A stretch of 57,059 bases of DNA, from positions 3,957 through 61,015 of the forward strand of contig NZ_KN150748.1 in the NCBI RefSeq assembly GCF_000754815.1. The letters are read 5' to 3'. Shown here in pieces: positions 14,799 through 24,323 of this stretch. The notes under the pieces are model-generated. The model was not told the origin of the DNA and searched no databases. It saw only the letters and a list, made by a program, of their open reading frames with translations. How positions within the stretch are numbered: the first letter of the stretch is position 1; each line of letters opens with the position of its first letter. This stretch comes from Yersinia ruckeri ATCC 29473 (lineage in GTDB: Bacteria > Pseudomonadota > Gammaproteobacteria > Enterobacterales > Enterobacteriaceae). The translations under genes and the position numbers were made by a program.

Positions 14799-16082
14799 TT
14801 ATCTCATTTTAGGGCGAAAGGAATGTACGTGGCGGTGAACGTGTTGCTCATCAGAGTGGGTACCCGATTGCATCGGGTTGTCTTCGTCGTCATCGTCCTC
14901 TTCTTCATCATTAAAAGGACGCATGGCCGGGGGCGAGTCATCGACCACTGCACCGATATTTTTCAGGTCTGTTTCAAGCCCATCAAGCGCGAGTGACATA
15001 ATGGGTTTGCTCAGTTTGACGCGATAACGGGCGGCCAGTTTTTCCCAGTGGGACTGACTGATCACCCCGGCACCTTCAACGAACGGCCAGGGACGACCGG
15101 TGGATGCCAGGGCGTACCAGAGCGTGCGGTCGAGTCCTTTCAGCCAGCGGTATCGGCGGATAGGAAGGTGGAGGTCGTTATCATGCAATGCAGCGATAGC
15201 GGTGCGGACATAACCGTATTGTTTTATCCAGGCTTGCGCGGCTGGCGTTGCGGCCACTTTTCGAAATGCTTTGTCTGCCAGTGACAGGTTGGGATAGCCG
15301 ATTTTGTTTCGGTACTTGCGGTCTGATTTAAGTGTAGAGCGGTTTAGTGCATCCAGCAGCAGCTCTGCCTCTTTGCGTTTGTCCAGAAAGTGCTGCAGGC
15401 CAAAGATGGCGAACATGGCACGCTCATGGTCACTGAAGTGCTTAAATTCAGGGATTAACTGGCCCTGTTTCACAACATCGCCATTCTCATGAGGCAATCG
15501 TTCACCAAGTTGAGCAATAAATTTCTGCTCAGCCAGCTCCCGGCGAAGGCGGCTGTTAACTACCAGTTTGTACTCGATTGCAAATTCATCGGGAGACTGT
15601 GCGCTGCGGTGTTCTTCCGGATCCACATTCAGCAGCTGCGTCTTCTTATCGCCATAGGTCAGAGCCGGCACGATGGCCGGAGAAAATGACGCCATGATGC
15701 GGGGAAGCGAGTGAATGGAAATATCCCGGCGGGTCCGGCTTATCTGGTGGCGGCGAACGGAGATGGTGCCGATAACAGCAAGTGGGAACAGGGCAATCAG
15801 CAGGATACCCGCTGTTACATCCATCACCGAGAAGAATTCAGACCAGGATACTGCCTCCGCATTGTTGTGGGTTGAAGCCAGAAGATTAATACGCCAGGCA
15901 GCGTCAGCATGGAAGCGGGGGAAATCAGCCAGACTCCACAACCAGTAGAGCAAGGTGGTGGTGCATTCAATAGTGAGCTGCCGGAAAAACAGGGCTGCGA
16001 CCATCAGAGTAATAAACAGGCCGACAGCGGCCATTGTCCAGTCATTGCCTGACTGGACATCATTGCGAATGGGTTGCGCCAT
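14799..16082 (-). CDS. trbA: TrbA, DotM/IcmP-like coupling-complex protein
   Basis: 427 residues with three hydrophobic segments in the first 115 residues and a large, basic cytoplasmic domain rich in Arg (for example RRYRWLKGLDRTLWYALAST). This matches TrbA/DotM proteins, partners of the coupling ATPase TrbC/DotL. The C-terminus ends in an acidic stretch (NDEEEDDDDEDN) and a His-rich tail. A GAGGAGA ribosome binding site precedes the ATG. It starts the trbA-trbB-trbC-nuc group, after a hairpin that separates it from excA. Confidence 0.85.
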   Translation of the reverse strand: MAQPIRNDVQSGNDWTMAAVGLFITLMVAALFFRQLTIECTTTLLYWLWSLADFPRFHADAAWRINLLASTHNNAEAVSWSEFFSVMDVTAGILLIALFPLAVIGTISVRRHQISRTRRDISIHSLPRIMASFSPAIVPALTYGDKKTQLLNVDPEEHRSAQSPDEFAIEYKLVVNSRLRRELAEQKFIAQLGERLPHENGDVVKQGQLIPEFKHFSDHERAMFAIFGLQHFLDKRKEAELLLDALNRSTLKSDRKYRNKIGYPNLSLADKAFRKVAATPAAQAWIKQYGYVRTAIAALHDNDLHLPIRRYRWLKGLDRTLWYALASTGRPWPFVEGAGVISQSHWEKLAARYRVKLSKPIMSLALDGLETDLKNIGAVVDDSPPAMRPFNDEEEDDDDEDNPMQSGTHSDEQHVHRHVHSFRPKMR

Positions 16083-16121
16083 AGAGGAGACCTATAAATA
16101 TTTTGCGAATGCAAAAGAAGA

Positions 16122-16141
16122 GGCACCCTGAAAAGGGTGCC
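16122..16141 (-). terminator. GAAA-loop hairpin between excA and trbA
   Basis: GGCACCCT-GAAA-AGGGTGCC is a perfect 8-bp stem. On the minus strand it is followed by TCTTCTTTTGC, a poor U tract. It probably lowers trbABC transcription relative to the upstream genes, or protects the mRNA. Confidence 0.55.
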
Positions 16142-16177
16142 CCAGAGTCGGTACTGTGGGTTACTGCAGAAGGGGAA

Positions 16178-16858
16178 TTAGTTTGGCGGCAGGATCAGGT
16201 TAAGCCCCTGCTCGTCGGCGATACGTTTTGCCTGATGTTCAACGTAACCGGGTACATTGTTTTCATATGTCCAGGTTTGGTTACGCATGGCATTGATTTT
16301 TTCATATAGCTGACTGGCTTTACCAGTAGATATAGCGACAGACGGTAGCTCAGGTATGCCGGTATAAATTTTTAAGGTATTACCTTCCACTTCAATAGAT
16401 TTCCAGTCGTACATACCAAAGCCCATGACACGTACATCTTTAGGGGAAAAGAAGTTGAAGATAGTAGTGTCAGGGTGATTGATGTACAGCAGGGTCCCAT
16501 TTTTAGTATCAAGAGCCAGATAACTTAACCCGGTCCAGCTTTTAGCTGTGTTGGATGGAGACGCCTCGTTGAAGTGTTTTTCACTAAAATAAGAGGTAAA
16601 CGCTTTGATGTTTTTGTTCTGGCGGTATATGGCATATGTAGTTAACGAAATAACTACTAATAGTGATGCCCAGATAAACCAAACCAACGGTATATCTTGT
16701 TGGCGAATACCATAGTCCACATCATTGCGGTATACGTATAGCCAACTTGCAAAGATGAAATGAAACGGGAGTATGAAAAATAAATACATCCCTGATAATG
16801 TGCCAGCAAGCGCTACTGACCACTTTTTTGAATATGTATCTGTATATTTTACTGTCAT
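16178..16858 (-). CDS. excA: ExcA, entry exclusion protein
   Basis: 226 residues from the ATG at 16858, with AGGA eight bases upstream; the ATG at 16867 is too close to it. Two membrane segments (about 15-38 and 55-78) are followed by a soluble domain (SWTGLSYLALDTKNGTLLYI, FGMYDWKSIEVEGNTLKIY). Position between traY and trbA and the overall layout match ExcA of IncI/IncL/M plasmids, which acts in the recipient's inner membrane and blocks entry of a like plasmid through the donor's TraY. The base composition is lower in GC than its neighbours, as is common for exclusion genes. Confidence 0.75.
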   Translation of the reverse strand: MTVKYTDTYSKKWSVALAGTLSGMYLFFILPFHFIFASWLYVYRNDVDYGIRQQDIPLVWFIWASLLVVISLTTYAIYRQNKNIKAFTSYFSEKHFNEASPSNTAKSWTGLSYLALDTKNGTLLYINHPDTTIFNFFSPKDVRVMGFGMYDWKSIEVEGNTLKIYTGIPELPSVAISTGKASQLYEKINAMRNQTWTYENNVPGYVEHQAKRIADEQGLNLILPPN

Positions 16859-16879
16859 AAATATCATCCTGATACTTTG

Positions 16880-17098
16880 TTATCTGACCAATTTCTGTTT
16901 GATCAGCTCAACCAACCCCTGATCACCAATGTGTTCCAGCATCTGTTCATACAGATCTGCGGGTACACAGTAGAATGCTGGCTGGTTGCGATTCAAGATT
17001 ACCACCGGGTAGCCGTCACCGGCACTGACAGTAGCCATAGGATTCTTTTTGAGTTCACTGACACTGGCAGTCACATGACTATGAATGATGTTTGGCAT
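16880..17098 (-). CDS. Orphan Phd/YefM (StbD)-type antitoxin
   Basis: 72 residues from the ATG at 17098 (GGA five bases upstream); a TTG three codons earlier is less likely. The sequence MPNIIHSHVTASVSELKKNP and PVVILNRNQPAFYCVPADLYE is a clear Phd/YefM-fold antitoxin, close to the StbD type. Its toxin (a RelE/StbE-type gene) would normally follow, but 21 bp downstream excA begins. No toxin remnant is seen. An inverted repeat at 17117-17159 is the likely autoregulatory operator. It may act as an anti-addiction factor, or as a regulator of excA. Confidence 0.8.
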   Translation of the reverse strand: MPNIIHSHVTASVSELKKNPMATVSAGDGYPVVILNRNQPAFYCVPADLYEQMLEHIGDQGLVELIKQKLVR

Positions 17099-17116
17099 AT
17101 TTTCCAATCTGAGACC

Positions 17117-17159
17117 TGTTAACTGGTTTAATTTTATGCTGAATAGAGACCAGTTAACA
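17117..17159. promoter_or_regulatory. Inverted repeat operator upstream of the orphan antitoxin
   Basis: TGTTAACTGGT (17117-17127) and ACCAGTTAACA (17149-17159) are perfect 11-bp inverted copies; each holds the palindrome GTTAAC. It lies between the traY stop and the antitoxin start, so it could be an antitoxin operator or, as RNA, a hairpin ending the traY message. The 32-bp centre-to-centre spacing of the GTTAAC cores favours an operator. Confidence 0.6.
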
Positions 17160-17203
17160 AGGCCTTTAATAGGTTTTATCTCATAGATGTAGGCGATGTC
17201 ACA

Positions 17204-19345
17204 TTACTTAAAACCATCAGCATTACTAGGTGATTGGCTCTGTTCCATTTTTTTGATGCCTGGTGTGTGGCCTGCTTTGCCCCCAAAGCCTGCAAACATG
17301 TTACGGGTAGACTCTACTGCACCTTTCATCATTTGCGCAGCCTCACGACCTCCCAACCATGCAATGACGTAATCAGGTAGATATACCTGAAGGCTGAATG
17401 CTGACGAAACCAGCGTCGTACAAATTCGTGCGTAAATCATCAGAATTCCTATGATGCTGACTAATCCGGTGATGGAGTCTGCTTGGACATTAGCTAGTGC
17501 TGGAAGAAGTAGAATATTCAGCAAGGTACCAATAGCAACGACAACCAGGCTGGCAAAGAAAAACCCAAACACCATCAGGGAAGGGCGGATAGCAGCATCA
17601 ATCAAAAATATGTAACCGTAGTTTGAGCGACTACCTTTATCTTCCTCTGTGCCTATATGTGTTGCAGCCCATAGCGAACCAGCAGTTGTACCAATTAAGA
17701 CGCTTCCTAGCCATGACGTACAAGCCGTAATCCAGTAAATCAGAGGTATGAATGGAAGAAATATAGAGAGGGAAAATCCGACACTCAGCAGTATAAACAG
17801 GATGAAGTAGACAACTGGTGCTATGGACCCAATGATACTTTTGGCTATATAACCCGCACCTGAAACAGCATTAACCAATTTCCCTACGCCGGTTCCATTT
17901 CCCCAATCAACAATGGTTTTAGCGATAGTGAATGCTGAAAATGTGGTTTCAGCAATCCCCAGCGTATAATCACCTATGGCTTTCATTTTCAATAATGGGT
18001 TTACTTGCTCTGAGCTATCCTGATTCCCGCCTGTCATAACTGTATTGGCAATCCAAGCAGTAAATTGTTGCATTTTTGGCATTACTTTAATTATTGCTGA
18101 ATTAGCCGATTGCACATCATCGAGGTTATCGTTCCCCGGCATATTTGCTGACCCAAGCGGCGGTGTAAACGTTGAGTTTTTCCTTTGTGCCAACAGTGCT
18201 GTTTTTATTTCCTCTTGTAGTCGGCCGACGCCTACTTCTCCGATACTTGACGGCCCGGTCACTATTGGGCTCTGATGAGCTACATCATTTACTTTCTGGT
18301 TAGCGGTAGCAAAGGATTGATACCAGGCACCGAGAGATATCCAGCCGCTTTGTTTGAGATAATTAGCGAGCGCTCCCCTGATAGTTCCTTCATTATTTAC
18401 GGCTGAGGTTGCAGCGTTGATGGTGTCTTCATATTGCCTTGCTGCCTGCTGGATTTCTGATTCAACATCGGGAAGCTGGGATTGCACGCCATCCTGATAG
18501 CTGAGCCAGGCATTAACAAAGTTTTCCGCACTGGCTGAAAGCGTACTATTGATCGCGGTAAAAGCGGTGTTCTGTGCATTTTCCAGTGGGCCTGAGTTGA
18601 TTGGAACACTAAATGAGAACCCAGAACTATTCTCTGTTGTTTCAGGCAGTCTCGCACTGCCACAGATTGCACTGCCATTCGTTATTCTAATTTCTTTCCC
18701 ATCAGTCGAGTGTTGAACAGACATTTGCGGTGTGTTGCTGCTGCCGTTCTGATGCATTTGTGACTGCTCAGTATTTAATGCAACCTTACAGAGATACATA
18801 TCAAAGATGCCCCGGGCGGCGGTGATAGTTTCACCGGCGACAGGCTGCATAATCATTGACTGACCGTCCATGATCGTATCGGCAGCTTTATCAGTGAGAA
18901 GATTAGCGCTCCCGACGCCCATAATCGAAGCCATCCATAAAAATGCCAGATTGGAAATCGACCAGCCGGATGGGGTCGGCACCAAAGCCATGAAACCGGC
19001 CAGGGAGGATACGGGGGCCATCATTGTGGTACCACGACCAAAAACCTTTCCCCGGTTGCCCGTCAGGACGGTAGCCCTAAGTGTGACCCCCATAAACCAG
19101 ATAAAAGCGAGTCCGGCGATGATGCCGTTGAACACCCCGTAAAGTTGACCAATAAAGCTGATGTTCGCAGGTTGAAGCGGATTATTCACCACATCACCAA
19201 ACACCATGACTAACAACTGACGGGACAAATCTGAGCTGCGCGTAGCTGCAGAGTTTATTGTGTCAAAAGTAACGCCGTCAGCAAATGCTGGCAGCGCAAT
19301 ACAGGCCAGCGCGATGGCTGACATAAAGAGAAGGATTTTTTTCAT
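17204..19345 (-). CDS. traY: TraY, DotA-like polytopic transfer protein
   Basis: 713 residues with a signal peptide (MKKILLFMSAIALACIALPAFADG), membrane segments near 65-130, a large periplasmic loop (about 190-430) rich in Ser/Asn/Gln, and further membrane segments from about 475 to 640. This is the DotA/TraY topology. TraY is the target of ExcA in IncI plasmids and contributes to the inner-membrane channel. It ends the traH-traY series; excA and the orphan antitoxin follow. GC is lower in the loop region, which in this family varies with exclusion specificity. Confidence 0.9.
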   Translation of the reverse strand: MKKILLFMSAIALACIALPAFADGVTFDTINSAATRSSDLSRQLLVMVFGDVVNNPLQPANISFIGQLYGVFNGIIAGLAFIWFMGVTLRATVLTGNRGKVFGRGTTMMAPVSSLAGFMALVPTPSGWSISNLAFLWMASIMGVGSANLLTDKAADTIMDGQSMIMQPVAGETITAARGIFDMYLCKVALNTEQSQMHQNGSSNTPQMSVQHSTDGKEIRITNGSAICGSARLPETTENSSGFSFSVPINSGPLENAQNTAFTAINSTLSASAENFVNAWLSYQDGVQSQLPDVESEIQQAARQYEDTINAATSAVNNEGTIRGALANYLKQSGWISLGAWYQSFATANQKVNDVAHQSPIVTGPSSIGEVGVGRLQEEIKTALLAQRKNSTFTPPLGSANMPGNDNLDDVQSANSAIIKVMPKMQQFTAWIANTVMTGGNQDSSEQVNPLLKMKAIGDYTLGIAETTFSAFTIAKTIVDWGNGTGVGKLVNAVSGAGYIAKSIIGSIAPVVYFILFILLSVGFSLSIFLPFIPLIYWITACTSWLGSVLIGTTAGSLWAATHIGTEEDKGSRSNYGYIFLIDAAIRPSLMVFGFFFASLVVVAIGTLLNILLLPALANVQADSITGLVSIIGILMIYARICTTLVSSAFSLQVYLPDYVIAWLGGREAAQMMKGAVESTRNMFAGFGGKAGHTPGIKKMEQSQSPSNADGFK

Positions 19346-19411
19346 GGGGAGTTTCCGTAATACGGACAGGTGTAGTTCCCGGGGAGGGAGTAAGGCAATG
19401 CGAGATTTAGA

Positions 19412-20017
19412 TCAACGTTGCTGCCAGCTGAAAATGTCCCGTAGCCAGTTGCCAGCGGCTTTCCATTCCGAGAAAGTTCCAAGCTGGCGGGTCTGCAACT
19501 GCCACAAGTGGTATTGATTTTTCAGTGCCCGAACGAACATCAGGCCGCTAAATCCTGCCAGCATGAACGACATGCTGAGGGTCCGGCCGAAAAGCATGCC
19601 TGTGAAAGGTATGCCAGAGATGAGCATCGCGACTGGCAGGAACAGGGCAAGCAGTGCCGCACCGCCAAAAAGCAAAAGCCAAATGCGCTTACTACGAAGG
19701 TAACGGCTTAAAAGCACTTCACGGGTCTGGCCACTCGCCCTGACTGCATCATCAAATGACAAGAGTTCGGTTGTCGATTCATCCTTTACCTGTTTCAGAC
19801 GGCGGGCTTGTTCTGCCAGCTTACCGCCCGAATATTTCATAGCCCGCAGTATGCGGGCTGTTTCAGATAGAGGAAGTAACACATTGGCGGCACGGTAAGT
19901 TGCCTTGGTGAACCTCTGCCTGTTTTCACTTTGCTCTTTTTGAGGCTTGCGCGCTGGTTCTGACAACGGAAACAATACACTGGCTGCATGCCAGGCTGCT
20001 TTCATAATATTTTTCAT
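19412..20017 (-). CDS. traX: TraX, IcmV-like inner-membrane transfer protein
   Basis: 201 residues: a basic amphipathic N-terminus with two similar stretches (AAWHAASVLFPLSEPAR and ATYRAANVLLPLSETAR), then a membrane hairpin (about 113-165, IWLLLFGGAALLALFLP and LSMSFMLAGFSGLMFV). The layout and position after traW match R64 TraX. Its ATG overlaps the traW stop by one base (TGATG), so translation is coupled. The duplicated N-terminal motif is an internal repeat. Confidence 0.75.
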   Translation of the reverse strand: MKNIMKAAWHAASVLFPLSEPARKPQKEQSENRQRFTKATYRAANVLLPLSETARILRAMKYSGGKLAEQARRLKQVKDESTTELLSFDDAVRASGQTREVLLSRYLRSKRIWLLLFGGAALLALFLPVAMLISGIPFTGMLFGRTLSMSFMLAGFSGLMFVRALKNQYHLWQLQTRQLGTFSEWKAAGNWLRDIFSWQQR

Positions 20018-21210
20018 CAGCGGGTTGCTCCTGCAGAGGCCTGTTGAAGTTTCTGTGCCAGGCGGGGTTCATAATACTGTGCGCTGCTCAGACTCAGTTG
20101 CTGGCCAGACAGAATGGCGTTCTCCTGCAGCTGCTGTTTAATGCCCAAAAGAAGGGCGTTCTGCTGGCTCTGAACGCGGATGGATTCGCGCATCAGGTTA
20201 TCACCGTCCATATTTTGCAGGTCCGTTTGATAGTCAGTGTTGGCATAGCGGCGATTCACTTCAAACGACTCAAATTCGCGCAGGGACATCATGCCGGCGC
20301 GTTTGGCTTCAGCGGAGGCGTTCTGGTCATACCATGCGTTGCTGGACGGGGTTTGCAGGGTTTCAGCCAGTACGTCTTTGGTTGCCTCATTGGGCTGACT
20401 GGCGGCAACCATCGCCAGCTGTGGCTGCTCTGCCGCGCTCTGAATGGCGTCATGCTCGGTCATCATGCCGATGTACTGGCGACCGCTGTCTGTCTTGACC
20501 TCTCCTTTCTTCAGCGCTCGCCCCACATCGCGCCGCGATGAATTCTTCAGGTACATCATGGCCGCGTCGGTCTGTTCCTGGCTGAACGTCAGTTCCGGGG
20601 CTTTATCTTCAGCACCGGCACCGGCGAGTAGGGAACGAACCTGCTTGTCACCGCCGGGGAGATCGGAAACTCCGTTGCAGAGTTCCCCCCAGGCATCCGC
20701 ATCTTCCTGTGTGCAGTAATTACGATGAATATCAGCTGTGGCAAACTGGCTCTGTTCCGGTGCTGCAGGTTTTGATGACAACACTTTTTTAATTGCCGCG
20801 TTGCTGACACCACCGCCACTGGCCAGACTGTTTTGCTTCGCTCCTGCCTGTCGTGCTATCTGCGAAGCTTGTCCGGACGCTGATTCACTGCAGATTGACT
20901 CCGGAACGGTGTAGCTGCGTCGCGCTTCCTCCAGGTTCTGCACCTGCTGTGCGTAAGTAGCATATTGCTGCATGTTCTCTGTGGACTGCTGGATCATGGC
21001 TGCAATTTTGTCGTTTCCGGAGCTGACAGCGCCCCCAATCTGCTGATTGGTGCTGAGAATGCTGCCGAGCGTGCCGTTTGCGGTCGATAACTGGGGAACA
21101 ACCTCCAGTGTTATCGGTTTGCTGGTAATGACTTCAACGGGATAGGCGAACGCCTGAGACACAGGCAGCATCACACCGCCTATGCAGGCAGCCAGTATGA
21201 GTTTTTTCAT
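20017..21210 (-). CDS. traW: TraW, periplasmic/outer transfer protein (IcmX-like)
   Basis: 397 residues with a signal peptide (MKKLILAACIGGVMLPVSQA, then FAYP), followed by a Gln/Ser/Ala-rich, largely helical body (GGAVSSGNDKIAAMIQQSTE). Position between traU and traX and the composition match R64 TraW, the counterpart of IcmX. It is predicted to be exported and to take part in the envelope complex. It overlaps traX by one base and lies 13 bp from traU. Confidence 0.8.
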   Translation of the reverse strand: MKKLILAACIGGVMLPVSQAFAYPVEVITSKPITLEVVPQLSTANGTLGSILSTNQQIGGAVSSGNDKIAAMIQQSTENMQQYATYAQQVQNLEEARRSYTVPESICSESASGQASQIARQAGAKQNSLASGGGVSNAAIKKVLSSKPAAPEQSQFATADIHRNYCTQEDADAWGELCNGVSDLPGGDKQVRSLLAGAGAEDKAPELTFSQEQTDAAMMYLKNSSRRDVGRALKKGEVKTDSGRQYIGMMTEHDAIQSAAEQPQLAMVAASQPNEATKDVLAETLQTPSSNAWYDQNASAEAKRAGMMSLREFESFEVNRRYANTDYQTDLQNMDGDNLMRESIRVQSQQNALLLGIKQQLQENAILSGQQLSLSSAQYYEPRLAQKLQQASAGATR

Positions 21211-21223
21211 GGGAGTCTCTGTA

Positions 21224-24200
21224 TTAGATTTGCAGGCCGCGAGCAGCGATAAGCTCGCTGGCCAGACGGTTAATCACGTTGCCGTGGTCAGTTTCTTTGG
21301 CTTCTTTTTGGCGAAGGTTAATCAGTTTTTCTGCGCTGCCGGTCGGGAAAGATTCGGCCAGAATGGCACGGGCTGTTCGTCCGTCGAGCAGGTCATACAG
21401 CTGATCGCGCAGCGCGGCATCTTTCGGGGTGGAGTTCAGCGCCCAGAGTTCTTTCGGGCCCAATGTGTTTTTGAGAATTTGCACCACCCGGCCCGTTTTC
21501 AGACGGAAACACGCCAGGAAGTGAGTGCCGCTTCCGTCGGGTGATGCGCCGGAGCCAATATGGCGGAATGCCAGCGCGGTGTGCATCGGCACGCCAAAAT
21601 GCTCCGTCAGAAGCGGCAAGTCTTCATGGCTGATTTGCATCAGATACAGGCTATTAGCGGACTTCAGGATCTCATGCGGGAAGTGGTTGAGATACTGTGA
21701 ACTGAGGACGGTACGGATAAAGAATTTACGGTTTTCCAGATCCTGAGTGACCAGTTTGCTCATAATAAAAGGAATATCCTTTGCGTTATGAAGCTCATCA
21801 TAGATTTTGGTTTTAACCTCCTGTGCCAGCTGCGTCAGGCGTTCGTGATGGAAAGGGCGGTACATTTCTGGTAGGTGGCTCATCAGTTCGTTACGGTACT
21901 GCGGTAACTCAAAGTGTCCAGCGGCCAGTTGCCCTGCATAAAGGTACATCAGCCCGGTTTTCACCTGACCGGCGCGGGTTTTGCCACCGACCACGTTGTT
22001 CAGATCGATGGCAATCACACGGGTATCCGGGTTGAGCTCGAAGACTGTGCGGCCAGCCAGCATTTTATACGTGCGCAGCGCATCAGACAGACAGCGTTCA
22101 ATGTAGCTCAGCAAAGACTCACCGCTGCCGTGGCGGGTAATGGTTCCATATCTGGAAAGCACGTCGGCATCATTAAGGTAAAGCTGCAGGTCGCTCAGCT
22201 CAGGCATGGCCTGATAGTGCGCCCGTGAGGCGGCCTTCAACTCACCTTTTTCAAACAGCAAATCCCGGACTTCAAACCAGGTCGTCTTCTGCCACCAATG
22301 TGCATCATACTCATGATTCAGCCCTGTCTTCTCCAGTGCCGTATCGACGAGGGGCTCTATCGTCGGGGCATAACGTACCGGGTCCTTGTCGGCGTTGTTG
22401 TCAAATGCGGTTTCGATAACGGTCGTCAGGATTTGCCGGCAGTCCTGCGCGTTGGGTGGAATACCGGTTTCTGGATCAACGCAAAGTGCTTCACAGATAT
22501 TAACCATAAACTCTAATTCGGGTGTCAGGGGGTATTTCATACCCAACTGGACATCGAACGGGTTTTTGCAATGCTCGCGGCTGTTTTCCAGAACCAGGCC
22601 GACGACCTCATGTTTGCGATCGGGCGGCAGCGCATCACGCACCAGTTTGACCAAACCCTGTGCACCAAAGCCTTTATCCACATAGGAGAGGAAGGGAATA
22701 TTGTTTTGCCCGGAAAATAAAATGGCTTCGCTGAGCGCGCCAAGTGCAACGGTCTTACCCGTACCCGGCTCGCCAGCTACAATTTCGGTAAATTTCGTTT
22801 GCAGGCTACTTGCTAGTTTCACCGGGTAAGGTTTTCCGTCCGGTGTTGCAAACACAATGCTGGCATCGTCTGCCCAGGGGGTGGCCGGTCGCTGCAGGGG
22901 TAGTAATGCCAGCGCGGCTGAAAGCGGAGGAAACATCAGCGACGGAATACTCAGCGTATTGGCACCGGTGAGTGTTGAGACCCATGCGCCGATGGGATCA
23001 CCAAACGTACCGGTCACCTCGCAGACTCCCCAGGACTGTAAACCCTTCTGCAGCAGCGTGCGGTTACGCTTAACCACCTCTTTTGAGCGACCCCACGTAC
23101 TGGCACAGACCGTCATGACGCACACGGGATCGCTTTTGCCTGCATGCTCCAGCCACTGAACGGAGTTATAGACAGAACGAAGCGGAGGTAGAAGGGCAGC
23201 CATACCCAGTACCATTTTTTTACCGCCGAGAACTTTTAGCCCATTGGGCATCAGGTCCATACGAATACGCCAGGGAAGCCGGCGACTCATTTTACTGAAC
23301 AACTCGCTGAAGGTTTCCGGCTGCTGCGGGCCGAGGGACAGTGCAAGCGTCGCATGCCAGTGGCCATCAAGATGAACAAAGCTGCCATCTGCCTCCGGTT
23401 CACTATTAAATATTTGATAGTTAAGGTGCGGGGCCAGCAGCATCGAATGGTCCTGGCCTTTGGGTAACCCGTGTGGCCATTTTATATCGCCAGGCAGGAA
23501 AGGTTTCCAGTCTGGCGAGGTACTGTCACGTTCAACTTCTTCGCGCAGGTGGAAGCCAAATTCGCGGGCATTCATCAGACGAATACGCGTGCCAAAATCA
23601 CCGTTGCCAAACTGATTTTCCAGCGTGGTCACGAAGGTATCGTGGCGGATTTTCAGGCCTTCCAGCTCATGGAACAACGGATTCTGGCCGTAACGCGCGC
23701 CAGGCGCTGCTTTCAGTATCGCATCCCTGCGTTTCTCTTCATCCCTGCGTTCGGATGTGGCCAGCGCTTCTTTCGAGGTGTACACCACAAGAAAAGCACG
23801 CTCCCGGGCGACGAACGGTGCCAGTTTCTCAATACGCTCGTCCAGAATGTCAGTCAGGTCGAGGCCCATACGTCGGAGGCCCCGGTATTGGTGTGCCAGC
23901 AGTTTACGCAGCTCTTCGCGTGCCTTGTCTGGATCACGCTCAAACACAAAGCTGAGTTTATGGCCAACGGTCTGAAATTCGCTGGTCAGCAACGTTTGCA
24001 ACCGGTCGATATAGCTACTGAACAGCGCCTTATCGCGTTTTTCTTCTTCAGTAATAGCCTGTTGTTCGTTGAACTGGCAGTAAGTCCCTTCAACTTCGAA
24101 CACGCTGGCATAATGTCCTTCCTCAGTCACGAAGATATAAGACGCCTCCATATCCGGGCGGCGCTTTTTGTCATCGTCGGTGAGACCGATTGTGGTACGC

Positions 24201-24301
24201 AGATCGCAGTAGCGCGTAAAGTCCTGCCCCAGCGCGTAGCGGGAAGCATAAGCCAGCGCCTCTTCCACGCATTCAAGCGCGGAGACTAATGGATTTTTCA
24301 T
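21224..24301 (-). CDS. traU: TraU, DotO/IcmB-like transfer ATPase
   Basis: 1025 residues, close in length to other TraU/DotO proteins. An N-terminal domain (1-480) is followed by a VirB4-class ATPase with Walker A AGEPGTGKTVALG near residue 510 and a C-terminal RecA-like part containing MLAGRTVFELNPDTRVIAID. The protein sits at the cytoplasmic face of the inner membrane and energises the apparatus with TraJ. It is 22 bp after traT, in the operon. Confidence 0.9.
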   Translation of the reverse strand: MKNPLVSALECVEEALAYASRYALGQDFTRYCDLRTTIGLTDDDKKRRPDMEASYIFVTEEGHYASVFEVEGTYCQFNEQQAITEEEKRDKALFSSYIDRLQTLLTSEFQTVGHKLSFVFERDPDKAREELRKLLAHQYRGLRRMGLDLTDILDERIEKLAPFVARERAFLVVYTSKEALATSERRDEEKRRDAILKAAPGARYGQNPLFHELEGLKIRHDTFVTTLENQFGNGDFGTRIRLMNAREFGFHLREEVERDSTSPDWKPFLPGDIKWPHGLPKGQDHSMLLAPHLNYQIFNSEPEADGSFVHLDGHWHATLALSLGPQQPETFSELFSKMSRRLPWRIRMDLMPNGLKVLGGKKMVLGMAALLPPLRSVYNSVQWLEHAGKSDPVCVMTVCASTWGRSKEVVKRNRTLLQKGLQSWGVCEVTGTFGDPIGAWVSTLTGANTLSIPSLMFPPLSAALALLPLQRPATPWADDASIVFATPDGKPYPVKLASSLQTKFTEIVAGEPGTGKTVALGALSEAILFSGQNNIPFLSYVDKGFGAQGLVKLVRDALPPDRKHEVVGLVLENSREHCKNPFDVQLGMKYPLTPELEFMVNICEALCVDPETGIPPNAQDCRQILTTVIETAFDNNADKDPVRYAPTIEPLVDTALEKTGLNHEYDAHWWQKTTWFEVRDLLFEKGELKAASRAHYQAMPELSDLQLYLNDADVLSRYGTITRHGSGESLLSYIERCLSDALRTYKMLAGRTVFELNPDTRVIAIDLNNVVGGKTRAGQVKTGLMYLYAGQLAAGHFELPQYRNELMSHLPEMYRPFHHERLTQLAQEVKTKIYDELHNAKDIPFIMSKLVTQDLENRKFFIRTVLSSQYLNHFPHEILKSANSLYLMQISHEDLPLLTEHFGVPMHTALAFRHIGSGASPDGSGTHFLACFRLKTGRVVQILKNTLGPKELWALNSTPKDAALRDQLYDLLDGRTARAILAESFPTGSAEKLINLRQKEAKETDHGNVINRLASELIAARGLQI

Positions 24302-24323
24302 AGGTAGTTGTTCTCGGACTATG

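Noticed and set aside
23471-24289. 272-residue plus-strand frame opposite traU
   Set aside because: It is long only because the GC-rich traU codons leave few stops on the other strand; no start signal and no family features.
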